Shown: positions 8,327 through 14,822 of the stretch, piece after piece
How positions within the stretch are numbered: position 1 is the stretch's first letter
Layout of the letters: every line of letters starts with the position of its first letter
Source: Acidobacteriota bacterium
GTDB lineage: Bacteria; Acidobacteriota; Terriglobia; Acidiferrales; UBA7541
Length of the DNA stretch: 16,138 nt
Reading direction: 5' to 3'
Assembly: GCA_003161195.1 (NCBI GenBank)
Contig: PMOV01000121.1
Location: forward strand, 11,890-28,027
Translations under genes and position numbers: made by a program
The notes under the pieces: model-generated
What the model saw: only the letters and a program-made list of their open reading frames with translations
What the model was told of the DNA's origin: nothing
The model's database searches: none

Positions 8327-8443
8327 CCGTGGTGAATGTGTCTTCTGCCTCTCAGGGGCAATCTTCGTCTTGATTTTTGCCCTCTCCCGCTCGGGCCCTT
8401 AAACGCGAACAACCCGCCGTTCGAATGATATCCGCAATTGGTC

Positions 8444-8472
8444 TTGACACATCAACAAATCCATGCTAGCGT
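8444..8472 (+). promoter_or_regulatory. Strong sigma-70-type promoter with extended -10
   Basis: Perfect TTGACA (8444-8449), 17-bp spacer, then TAGCGT (8467-8472) preceded by TGC (8464-8466) as an extended -10. Expected transcription start is near 8479. It points right into a region where both strands lack a recognised rightward gene; the next genes are on the minus strand. An ATG at 8478 coincides with the expected start of the transcript. Confidence 0.6.
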
Positions 8473-8488
8473 GGAACATGGACTTGTT
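8454..8488. promoter_or_regulatory. Inverted repeat over the -10: candidate operator
   Basis: AACAAATCCATG (8454-8465) and CATGGACTTGTT (8477-8488) are reverse complements at 11 of 12 positions, separated by 11 bp that hold the -10 hexamer. The geometry fits a dimeric repressor site blocking RNA polymerase. The right half also forms the shorter palindrome GAACA-N6-TGTTC. The cognate regulator cannot be named. Confidence 0.55.
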
Positions 8489-8570
8489 CGTTCCGTCCTC
8501 GCCAGTCGCCCCACACATCCCACGAGACCCGAAATCGGCCTCCGATCTGTGTCGCGTAATTTTGCCCCTT

Positions 8571-8628
8571 TGTTTTGATAACGATACGAATTGCTCCCCG
8601 CGCAACCCCCGTGTTTTGATAACGATAC
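8571..8628. repeat. Pair of 17-bp direct repeats
   Basis: TGTTTTGATAACGATAC occurs identically at 8571-8587 and 8612-8628, 41 bp from start to start, about four helical turns. Both copies are followed by A/G-A-A and preceded by C/G. The 24 bp between them are C-rich and unrelated. Confidence 0.85.
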
Positions 8629-8762
8629 AAAATACCCTACCGTACACCTCACACCCCGCCAAAATCTCCATCCCGACAAAGGCCCCAATAGGCCGTAAGC
8701 CTAACAGCGACTTAGAGTTACCTGGGGGCGGGGAGCTTTTCTTGGCGCGGAGGAACTGGCGC

Positions 8763-9918
8763 CTACTCTTTTTCCAGGTCGGAGAGGTCGACTTCTACGG
8801 TGCCTTTGGTGCGTTTGGCCATCAGGTAGGAGCGGATGAAGGGGTCCAGGTCGCCATCGAGGACGCGGTCAACGTCGCCTACCTCGAACTTGGTGCGGTG
8901 GTCTTTGATGAGGCGATAGGGTTGCATTACATAGCTGCGGATTTGACTGCCGAAGGAGATTTCCAGTTTGGATTCGTCGAGCTTGTCGGTGTGTGCCTGG
9001 CGCTTTTTTATTTCTTCGTCGTAGAGGCGGGAGCGCAACATTTTCATGGCGAGCTCGCGGTTTTTGCCCTGGCTGCGCTGGGCCTGGCAGGCGACCACGA
9101 TGTTGGTGGGGAGATGGGTGATGCGCACGGCGGTTTCGACTTTGTTGACGTTTTGTCCGCCTTTGCCGCCGGCGCGGTAGGTGTCAACGCGCAGGTCTTC
9201 GGGGCGGATGTTGATCTCGATGCGGTCATCAATTTCCGGGATGACGAAGACGCTGGCGAAGCTGGTGTGGCGGCGGGCGGCCTGGTCGAAGGGAGAGATG
9301 CGCACCAGGCGATGGACGCCGGTTTCGCCGGTCAGCAGGCCGTAGGCATTTTCTCCGCTGAACTGGATGGTGGCGTTTTTGATGCCGGCTTCTTCGCCGG
9401 GGGTTTCGTCCAGGACTTCGGCTTTCATTTCGTGGCGTTCGGCCCAGCGGAGATACATGCGCAAGAGGATGCTGGCCCAGTCCTGCGACTCGGTGCCGCC
9501 GGCGCCGGGCTTGATGGTCATGATGGCGTTGAGATGATCGGTTTCGCCGGAGAGCAAGGTGCGGGTTTCCTGTTCCGCGATGTAGGTCTCGGCGGCGTCC
9601 AGTTCCTTCGACAGATCTTTTAGGAGGTCTTGGCGCTGCTCGGCGTTGGTCTCTTCTTTGGCGAGGTTGATGTAGGTGTCGATGTCGCCCGCGATGCTGG
9701 TGAGTTTTTCGTCGGCGGCGATTTGGTCTTCGGCGCGTTTGCGGTCACGGAGGACGGCTTGGGCTTCTTCCTGGTTGCTCCAGAAATTGGGGTCGGCGGC
9801 GCGGGATTCCAGGGATTTCAGGCGGTCGCGGTATTGCGGGGCGTCAAAGATAGCTCCGAACCATGGAGATGCGTGGTTTGAGGGATTCGTAGCGGTATTG
9901 GAGGTCTTCGAGGATCAT
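8763..9918 (-). CDS. prfB: Peptide chain release factor 2, with programmed +1 frameshift
   Basis: Releases finished proteins at UGA and UAA codons. Reading starts at ATG 9918-9916; codon 25 is an in-frame TGA (9846-9844) inside CTTTGAC. A +1 shift there joins the frame that runs to TAG 8765-8763, giving 384 residues. The join is natural: YRYESLKPRISMVRSYL, then DAPQYRDRLKSLESR and ADPNFW. The stop-codon recognition tripeptide SPF is at about 208-210 and the peptidyl-hydrolysis GGQ at about 253-255, each three residues later than in E. coli RF2. An uninterrupted-ORF call would start at TTG 9557 and miss the first 120 residues. No good Shine-Dalgarno precedes the ATG. lnt lies upstream on the same strand, 157 bp away. 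Confidence 0.95.
9844..9857 (-). promoter_or_regulatory. prfB programmed frameshift signal
   Basis: On the minus strand the site reads GGAGC TAT CTT TGA C. The slippery CTT and the UGA stop followed by C are the canonical RF2 autoregulation signal: low RF2 lets the ribosome pause and slip forward by one base. The Shine-Dalgarno-like GGAG sits three bases before CTT, as AGGGGG does in E. coli, though it is a shorter match. Confidence 0.93.
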
Positions 9919-9996
9919 GTTTATTTAGGCGCTCGTCTTGGAATTTTTTTGGTGTTTGGGTGGTAAAAACAGAACCGAAAAACAAAGTCAATAACT

Positions 9997-10014
9997 GACG
10001 CCCTGAAGGGCGTC
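9997..10014. terminator. Perfect 7-bp hairpin between lnt and prfB
   Basis: GACGCCC-TGAA-GGGCGTC is a perfect stem with a four-base loop, 62 bp after the lnt stop in the direction of transcription. On the minus strand it is followed by a T-rich but interrupted stretch (9988-9964), so it could end lnt transcripts. It could equally be a dispersed REP-like palindrome, because T-runs do not follow immediately. Confidence 0.4.
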
Positions 10015-10021
10015 GCTACAA

Positions 10022-10058
10022 GGCAAACGCAAAGGCGAAAGCAAAGGCAAAGGCGAGA
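10022..10058. repeat. Short purine-rich tandem repeat (GCAAAG-type)
   Basis: Successive imperfect units GGCAAA, CGCAAA, GGCGAAA, GCAAA, GGCAAA and GGCGAGAAA lie just beyond the lnt stop codon. Low complexity, noncoding, no function visible. Confidence 0.55.
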
Positions 10059-10075
10059 AACAGTATAGCGTGGTT

Positions 10076-11755
10076 TCAGGCGGTGGCCATGGGGGGGGCA
10101 AGGGCGACGACGGGAACTTCAACTACTGGGATGGCGATGTTTTCGCCGGCGGCCGGTCTGGGGGCCAGGGACCAGAACAGGAGGGCTAGCGAGACGAGTA
10201 CGCAGAGCCAGGGGAACCAGTCGCCGTAGCGGGTGTAGATGGTTTTGTCGGTGCGAAAGTCGTAGGGGAGATTGGCGGCGGCGCGGACGTCTGGCGGTAA
10301 GGGGCGGTAGATGCGGCCATAGGGGTCGACGGAGACGGTGAAACCGTTGTTGGTGCTGCGAATGAGCCAGCGGCGATTTTCCGCGGCGCGCACGCGGGCC
10401 ATGCGGAGGTGCTGCTCGGCGGCGGCGGAGCGGCCAAACCAGCCGTCGTTGGAGATGTTGATGAGCAACTGGGCGCCGTCGTTGGCGAAGGTGCGGATCT
10501 CGCCGGGGAAAATGGCTTCGTAGCAGATGAAGACGCCGAAGGAGTGGTCACCGGGGAGCTGGCCGATGGAGTAACGCGTGCCTTTGGCGAAACCGCCGAC
10601 CTCGCTGGAGACGTTGGCGACGACGCGGTGGATTAACGGAAAGGGTTCGTATTCGCCGAAGGGTACGAGATGAATTTTGTCGTAGGTGAAGATACGTTGG
10701 CCCTGGGCGTCCAGGAGGACCGCGCTGTTGAGGGGGATTTCGACGCTGGCGGGGTGCGCGTTGGCAGAGTTGCCGGGGATGGATTCGCGGCGCCACTCGA
10801 TGGTGCCGGCCAGGAACGGATGATTGAACTTGATGGCGAGGTTGCCGGCGATGGTGGCGAATTGCGTGTCTTCTTCCGAAAAGGGGGCGGGAGCTTCGGG
10901 CCAAACTAAAAGGTCGGGGTGCGTGGTGTTGTTGTGGGCCAGACTGAGGCGCGTGACTTCGGCCATTTCGGAGGCGTGTTGCTGAAACCAATTATTTTCG
11001 TAGGAGGGTGTTTCGGGAAAATTAAGTTGGACGGCGCGAGCCACGTGCGTGGCGATGGCTTGCGGGACGAACTTGGGCGCGACGAAATAGACCAGCAGCA
11101 GGACAGCCCACGCGGCGAACAGGATGGCGGTGCGTGAGCGGGCGCGCGGGGCGGCCGCGGCATCGGTCCAGGCGAGGAGCGAGTTAAAGGCCATGGCGAG
11201 GAACGAGAGTCCGTAAATGCCGGTGACGGTGGTGATTTGCAGGAGGCCGAGGTTGGCGGAGGCGGGATAGCCGAGGAGGTTCCACGGGAAGCCGATCTCG
11301 GGAGTTTTGCCGTGGAGAAATTCGGCGGCGACCCAGATGAAGGGCGCAGCGGCGCAGGCCAGGACGATGCTGCGGAGGGCCAGGCGATTGACGAGCCAGG
11401 CGAAGGCGCCGCAGGCGATGCCCCAGAGGGCTTGCACCAAGAAAAGTAGAAGCCAGCTGGCGGGGCCAGGGATGTCGCCGTGGACGGACAAAACGGTGGC
11501 AATCCAGGCTTCGCTGGCGAAGCCGAAGACGACGGCGTGGATGAAGCCGCACAGGAAGGCGATGTGCGGGCGCGCGCCGAACAAGACGACCATCAGGATA
11601 CCGATGCAAAGCCAGGAGTAAACGGCCAGGTAAAAACCGGTGAAGGAATACGCCAGCATTGCGCCCGAGACCGCGGCGACGACGATGCGCAACGCCGTGG
11701 GTGTTTCGGAGTTGGGATGCGGGCGGAGATGAGCCAGCCATCGGCTCGCGGACAT
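10076..11755 (-). CDS. lnt: Apolipoprotein N-acyltransferase
   Basis: Inner-membrane enzyme that adds the third acyl chain to the N-terminal cysteine of lipoproteins, the last step of their maturation. 559 residues, the usual range. Several transmembrane helices fill about 22-225, with the conserved FPWNLLGY segment at 156-163, followed by a periplasmic nitrilase-like domain (about 240-495). The catalytic triad is visible: Glu287 in WPEAPAPF, Lys360 in YDKIHLVPFGEYEPF and Cys411 in FICYEAIFP. A last helix (about 508-528) precedes a Pro/Val-rich tail. The start overlaps the stop of the SPOR gene (TAATG), implying translational coupling in a slipin-SPOR-lnt operon. The last codons contain a run of eight identical bases (10091-10098), where slippage would alter only the final residues. 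Confidence 0.95.
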   Translation of the reverse strand: MSASRWLAHLRPHPNSETPTALRIVVAAVSGAMLAYSFTGFYLAVYSWLCIGILMVVLFGARPHIAFLCGFIHAVVFGFASEAWIATVLSVHGDIPGPASWLLLFLVQALWGIACGAFAWLVNRLALRSIVLACAAAPFIWVAAEFLHGKTPEIGFPWNLLGYPASANLGLLQITTVTGIYGLSFLAMAFNSLLAWTDAAAAPRARSRTAILFAAWAVLLLVYFVAPKFVPQAIATHVARAVQLNFPETPSYENNWFQQHASEMAEVTRLSLAHNNTTHPDLLVWPEAPAPFSEEDTQFATIAGNLAIKFNHPFLAGTIEWRRESIPGNSANAHPASVEIPLNSAVLLDAQGQRIFTYDKIHLVPFGEYEPFPLIHRVVANVSSEVGGFAKGTRYSIGQLPGDHSFGVFICYEAIFPGEIRTFANDGAQLLINISNDGWFGRSAAAEQHLRMARVRAAENRRWLIRSTNNGFTVSVDPYGRIYRPLPPDVRAAANLPYDFRTDKTIYTRYGDWFPWLCVLVSLALLFWSLAPRPAAGENIAIPVVEVPVVALAPPMATA

Positions 11756-12441
11756 TAGTGTTTCACGATCGCTTTGAAGCCGGCGGCGTCAAGGCCTTTT
11801 TTGGCGACGTCGGCGGATTTCTGGTCGGAGTAGGGACCGACCTGGACGCGATAAAAGGGATCGCCCAGCGGGGAGAGGACGAAGGAGGGGAATTTCTTTT
11901 TCTGCAGGCGCGCGGCGAGGTCGAGAGCGTCGGACTGGCTCTTGAGGGCGGCGACTTGCAGGGTGTAGGAACCCGCGGGAATCAGCGGGGCAGCCGCAGG
12001 TTTGGTGCGGGCTGCGACGGGGACGACGTTGTTTTTTCCGTTGGAGCCGGCCGGATTTTTTTGTGTAGAGACGCTGGCCGGCGGCTTCGCGTCATTCACC
12101 GGGAAATTTTTGGCGGAATTATCCGATTCGTGAATGTTCCAGCCGGGATTGGTTTCCACGGGCTGCGGAGTCGCGGGGGAGGTGGCCACAGGTGCGGCGC
12201 TCACGCCATTGCTGTTGTTATGTCTGCCGGGCAGCGGCTTCGGAGCGCTGAAAGGATCGGGAACGCCGCCTCTGATCGGGTGATCGGCGAAGACGTTGCC
12301 GTCATACTGGCCGCGGCCCATCACAAAGCCCAGGGCGAAGAAAATGCCCGAAAAAAGCAGGAGCAGCGCGAAAAGGCCGATGACGTGACGGCTCTCGAGT
12401 ACGCGATCGGTGGCTGCGGAATTTTTGCGTCGATAGGGCAT
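11755..12441 (-). CDS. SPOR-domain membrane protein
   Basis: 228 residues. A basic N-terminus (MPYRRKNSAATDRVLESR) is followed by one transmembrane helix (about 20-41), a long Pro/Ala/Asn-rich periplasmic linker (about 45-150) and a C-terminal SPOR domain (about 154-228: SYTLQVAALKSQSDALDLAA, then FYRVQVGPYSDQKSADVAKK). SPOR domains bind denuded glycan strands of septal peptidoglycan, so a cell-division or envelope role is likely; the layout matches FtsN/DedD-like proteins. I chose ATG 12441 over a GTG at 12477 because the latter would overlap the slipin end and add residues that look like out-of-frame slipin sequence; ATG 12441 begins 2 bp after the slipin stop. The stop overlaps the lnt start by one base. 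Confidence 0.88.
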   Translation of the reverse strand: MPYRRKNSAATDRVLESRHVIGLFALLLLFSGIFFALGFVMGRGQYDGNVFADHPIRGGVPDPFSAPKPLPGRHNNSNGVSAAPVATSPATPQPVETNPGWNIHESDNSAKNFPVNDAKPPASVSTQKNPAGSNGKNNVVPVAARTKPAAAPLIPAGSYTLQVAALKSQSDALDLAARLQKKKFPSFVLSPLGDPFYRVQVGPYSDQKSADVAKKGLDAAGFKAIVKH

Positions 12442-12443
12442 GC

Positions 12444-13214
12444 TTATTTTTGTGAGGCGCCAAGCGCCTTGGTCCACTGATTAATGATATCGATAGGCAG
12501 GGGAAACACAATCGTTGTGTTCTTTTCGACACCTATCTCGGTGAGGGTCTGGAGATAACGGAGCTGGATGGCGGTGGGCTGCGTTTCAAGAACCTTGGCG
12601 GCGTCGGCGAGTTTTTGCGAGGCTTCGAATTCGCCTTCGGCGTGAATGATCTTGGCGCGGCGCTCGCGCTCGGCTTCGGCCTGGCGGGCGATGGCGCGCT
12701 GCATTTGTTCGGGGATGTCGACCTGCTTGACTTCCACTTTGCTCACCTTGATGCCCCAGGCTTCGGTGTCCTGATCGAGGATGGTTTGCAGTTTGGCGTT
12801 GACCTTGTCGCGCTGGGAGAGAATTTCGTCGAGCTCGAACTGGCCGACGACGCTGCGGATGGTGGTTTGCGCGAGCTGGCTGGTGGCGTACTGATAATTT
12901 TGTACTTGCGAGAGAGCCATGTTGGCGTCGACGACGCGGAAGTAGCAGACGGCGTTTACTTTTACGGAGACGTTATCGCGGGTAATGATGTCTTGCGGGG
13001 GGACGTCGAGGGTTTCGATGCGAAGAGGGATGCGGTAGAGCGTTTCGATGGGCCAGAAGACCAGGTTCAGGCCGGCGCCTTTGGCTATGGGGATTAGGCG
13101 GCCGAGACGGAGGACTACGCCGCGTTCCCATTCTTTGATGATGTAGAGGGAATTCCAGAACCAGATTAGGAAGATGCCGACAATTATTAAGATGCCTACG
13201 AATCCGATTTCCAT
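12444..13214 (-). CDS. Slipin (stomatin/prohibitin-like SPFH protein)
   Basis: 256-residue membrane-microdomain scaffold protein. An N-terminal hydrophobic hairpin (about 4-22, MEIGFVGILIIVGIF) is followed by the SPFH core (about 25-185: KEWERGVVLRLGRL, IPLRIETLDVPPQDIITRD, FRVVDANMALSQV), an Ala/Glu/Arg-rich coiled coil (about 180-220, RQAEAERERRAKIIHAEGE) and a short hydrophobic end. The open frame extends to 13370, but ATG 13214 is clearly the start: AAGGAG (13226-13221) lies 6 bp upstream and the protein then begins with the membrane helix, while the extra 52 codons come from intergenic repeat sequence. It is first in a slipin-SPOR-lnt operon. Family members oligomerise and are often clipped by NfeD proteases such as the one at 6860-8326. 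Confidence 0.93.
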   Translation of the reverse strand: MEIGFVGILIIVGIFLIWFWNSLYIIKEWERGVVLRLGRLIPIAKGAGLNLVFWPIETLYRIPLRIETLDVPPQDIITRDNVSVKVNAVCYFRVVDANMALSQVQNYQYATSQLAQTTIRSVVGQFELDEILSQRDKVNAKLQTILDQDTEAWGIKVSKVEVKQVDIPEQMQRAIARQAEAERERRAKIIHAEGEFEASQKLADAAKVLETQPTAIQLRYLQTLTEIGVEKNTTIVFPLPIDIINQWTKALGASQK

Positions 13215-13298
13215 TTGCGTCTCCTTCGCCTCAGCGAGCCTGTCTGAGGGTGATGCCGGACAATTCTGCGTGCGAAACCTTTGGCGTGCGGTCGTACA

Positions 13299-13319
13299 AA
13301 AATCAAAATCAAAATCAAA
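13299..13319. repeat. AAAATC short tandem repeat in the slipin leader
   Basis: Three to four consecutive AAAATC units on the plus strand (GATTTT on the transcribed side). They lie directly after the hairpin pair at 13324-13345, so the leader RNA would have a stem followed by a U-rich stretch. Confidence 0.6.
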
Positions 13320-13323
13320 GGCG

Positions 13324-13345
13324 CCGGCCTCTCCGGTTTCACCGG
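13324..13345 (-). promoter_or_regulatory. Alternative hairpins before a U-rich tract: attenuator-like
   Basis: CCGGTTTCACCGG (13333-13345) and CCGGCCTCTCCGG (13324-13336) can each fold but share 13333-13336, so only one can form at a time. In the slipin transcript they are followed at once by a GATTTT-repeat U-rich tract. This resembles an attenuator or a weak terminator; the stems are only 4-5 bp. Confidence 0.25.
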
Positions 13346-13384
13346 GGCAGGCAGAAGGCGGCCGCCACAACGGCGCGCGGATTC

Positions 13385-13390
13385 ATTATA
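13385..13390 (-). promoter_or_regulatory. -10 element for the slipin-SPOR-lnt operon
   Basis: A perfect TATAAT on the minus strand within GTATATAATG. The nearest -35-like hexamer, TTGCCC (13417-13412), is 21 bp away, or 19 bp if TATATA is used, so the -35 is poor. The transcript would start near 13378 and have a leader of about 165 bases. Confidence 0.4.
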
Positions 13391-13436
13391 TACAGTCGCG
13401 GAGGATGGGGTGGGCAAGTGAGAAGAAAGATAAAGA

Positions 13437-13492
13437 AAAGGCAGAAGATAACGCAGAGGGCGAAGAGTGCGCTGAGGAACGCAGAGAAAGGC
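13437..13492. repeat. Degenerate GCAGAG-type intergenic repeat
   Basis: Purine-rich units such as GGCAGAAG, CGCAGAGGGCGAAGAG, CGCTGAGG and CGCAGAGAAAGG follow one another. They resemble the GCAGAGGACGCAGAG-type intergenic repeats I remember from acidobacterial and other genomes. Not coding. Confidence 0.45.
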
Positions 13493-13535
13493 TAGAGAGA
13501 GGCGAGAGTAAGCATGGAGCAAGGCCAGAGCGAGG

Positions 13536-14822
13536 CTAGCGGAGGTAGCCCCAGTTGTGGAGCTTGTCGGAATCTTCAGCCCAGCGGTCGCCGATGTCTG
13601 TGCGGTAGTACATGTTGGGGATCATGATGTTCTTGATGCGCGAGTAGACCTGGGCCTGGGCTTGCTTCATGGTCTGCCCGAGGCCGATGACGATGAGCAC
13701 CACGCCGCTGGTGCCGGCGATGAGCCACTGGCCGTTGAGCTGTTTTACATCTTCGATGTGGACGCCATCGTTGTTGGGTTTTTTGAAAACGATGGCGCCA
13801 TTTTTGGAGAAGGATTCAAAGGTCGCTTCGTCGTCGAAAGGGAAGGGCGGGACGACGATGCGCACGCCGATCTGGAAGCCGCTGCGCGTGCGCCAGCGCG
13901 GCTCGAGACCGTTGGCGAGTTCCCAGAAAAAATCACTGATGGGCGTGGTCATGGCTTCCTGCTGGATGCTGATCGTGGGATAGCCGAAGCGCGAGGTGAA
14001 TTCGAGAGGGTAGATGCCGTTGTTGTTGACGATGCAGTTCAGATCGATGTAGCCGACGTAATTTTCGCCGGCCAGCATGGATTCCATTTTCACCAGGGTT
14101 TGGTTGAAGAGGCGATTGGGCTCGCTCCAGAACATGGCGGTGCCCATCTCGCCGGTGGGCGGACCGACTTCGCCGGGGAAAAGTTTTTTGTGCTCGAAGT
14201 TGATGTTCACCGGGGTGATGAATTTTTTGCCGTTGAAGAAGGCGCCGACCGCGACTTCCACGCCGTGGATGCGGCGCTGCAACTGGAAGACTTTGATTTC
14301 GTCGGCGAAGGCTTTTTTGTAGGCCTCCAGCATGCGGATGACGTCTTCGCCGTCTTCTTCTTCGCCGACGAAGAGACGGCGCTTTACGTTTTGCGCTTCG
14401 CCGCTGGGCTTGATGACGTAGCGGTCGGGATTTTTCTTGACGAACTCGATGGCTGGGTCGAAGGAGTCAAAGTCTTCGTAAGGGATGATGTTGACGCCAG
14501 CTTTTTTCAGCTCTTCCTGGCCGAAGGAGCGATCGTCTTCGAGCTTGTCGGTGTACTCGCTGCCGCCGATGACGGGTTTGCCTTTGGCGCGCAGGGCTTG
14601 CGCTTTGGCGCCCTGCCCGAGGGTGTCATCGAAAACGATGATGTCCGCCCATTCGGCATCTTTTTCCCAGTTGGTGGATTTGGGCACGAAACCGTCGGCA
14701 ATGTCGCGTTCTTTTACGGCTTCGATGTAATAGCGAACGTCGTGGCCTTCTTTGAGGACTTGCCAGGCGATGTCTCCGATGAGGCCGGAGATGGAGACGA
14801 AGAGAAACTTGCGCTTTTCCAT
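13536..14822 (-). CDS. PurD-like ATP-grasp protein (divergent GAR synthetase homologue)
   Basis: 428-residue soluble protein of the ATP-grasp superfamily, closest in layout to phosphoribosylamine-glycine ligase (PurD). Seen: an N-terminal Rossmann-like domain (KFLFVSISGLIGDIAWQVLK), the pre-ATP-grasp segment GKPVIGGSEYTDKLEDDRSF, an ATP-binding lysine in DRYVIKPSGEAQN, and the metal-binding end YIDLNCIVNNNGIYPLEFTS followed by RFGYPT. True PurD has GSGGREHAL near the N-terminus and LEFN-x-RFGDPE at the metal site; here the first is missing and the second reads LEFTSRFGYPT, losing Asn, Asp and Glu. No purine gene is nearby. Some databases would label it purD, but another carboxylate-amine ligation is as likely. 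ATG 14822 has a good AAGGAG (14843-14838), but 15 bp away, unusually far. Confidence 0.75.
   Translation of the reverse strand: MEKRKFLFVSISGLIGDIAWQVLKEGHDVRYYIEAVKERDIADGFVPKSTNWEKDAEWADIIVFDDTLGQGAKAQALRAKGKPVIGGSEYTDKLEDDRSFGQEELKKAGVNIIPYEDFDSFDPAIEFVKKNPDRYVIKPSGEAQNVKRRLFVGEEEDGEDVIRMLEAYKKAFADEIKVFQLQRRIHGVEVAVGAFFNGKKFITPVNINFEHKKLFPGEVGPPTGEMGTAMFWSEPNRLFNQTLVKMESMLAGENYVGYIDLNCIVNNNGIYPLEFTSRFGYPTISIQQEAMTTPISDFFWELANGLEPRWRTRSGFQIGVRIVVPPFPFDDEATFESFSKNGAIVFKKPNNDGVHIEDVKQLNGQWLIAGTSGVVLIVIGLGQTMKQAQAQVYSRIKNIMIPNMYYRTDIGDRWAEDSDKLHNWGYLR

Larger units (their letters stand above)
8327..8762. other. Gene-free convergence region (436 bp)
   Basis: The rightward genes end and the leftward genes end on either side of this stretch, so no flanking gene needs a promoter here. 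It nonetheless contains a rightward promoter with an inverted repeat on it (8444-8488) and two 17-bp direct repeats (8571-8587, 8612-8628). The plus strand is markedly C-rich and G-poor from about 8490 to 8690, then abruptly G-rich (8722-8757). An open frame starts at ATG 8478 but runs on antisense through prfB, and I do not call it a gene. A weak GGGCAA / TTGCCC inverted repeat lies around 8355-8380 just after nfeD, without a following T-run. Confidence 0.6.
13215..13535. other. Gene-free region with slipin promoter/leader and repeats (321 bp)
   Basis: The part next to slipin (13215-13390) looks like a long 5' leader: a perfect TATAAT -10, two mutually exclusive small hairpins, a T-rich tract and the slipin ribosome binding site. 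The part from about 13420 to 13530 is almost pure purine on the plus strand and contains degenerate GCAGAG-type units. No coding sequence is supported. Confidence 0.6.

Noticed and set aside
8350..8400. Rho-independent terminator after nfeD
   Set aside because: The GGGCAA / TTGCCC and CCCG / CGGG pairs are short and no T-run follows either stem.
8571..8628. Minimal CRISPR array
   Set aside because: Only two copies of a 17-bp repeat, no palindromic repeat structure and no cas genes in the window.
8463..9623. 386-codon plus-strand open frame starting near the orphan promoter
   Set aside because: Most of it is the exact antisense of prfB, whose motifs are unmistakable; the translated sequence has no domain-like features. 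Only the first 70-80 codons are outside prfB, and they show no recognisable protein.
12442..12477. Upstream GTG start for the SPOR protein
   Set aside because: The extra residues overlap the slipin end out of frame, and ATG 12441 sits 2 bp after the slipin stop, giving a normal basic N-terminus before the helix.
13215..13370. 52-codon N-terminal extension of the slipin
   Set aside because: It encodes low-complexity sequence from the AAAATC repeat, while ATG 13214 has an ideal AAGGAG at 6 bp and starts the membrane segment.
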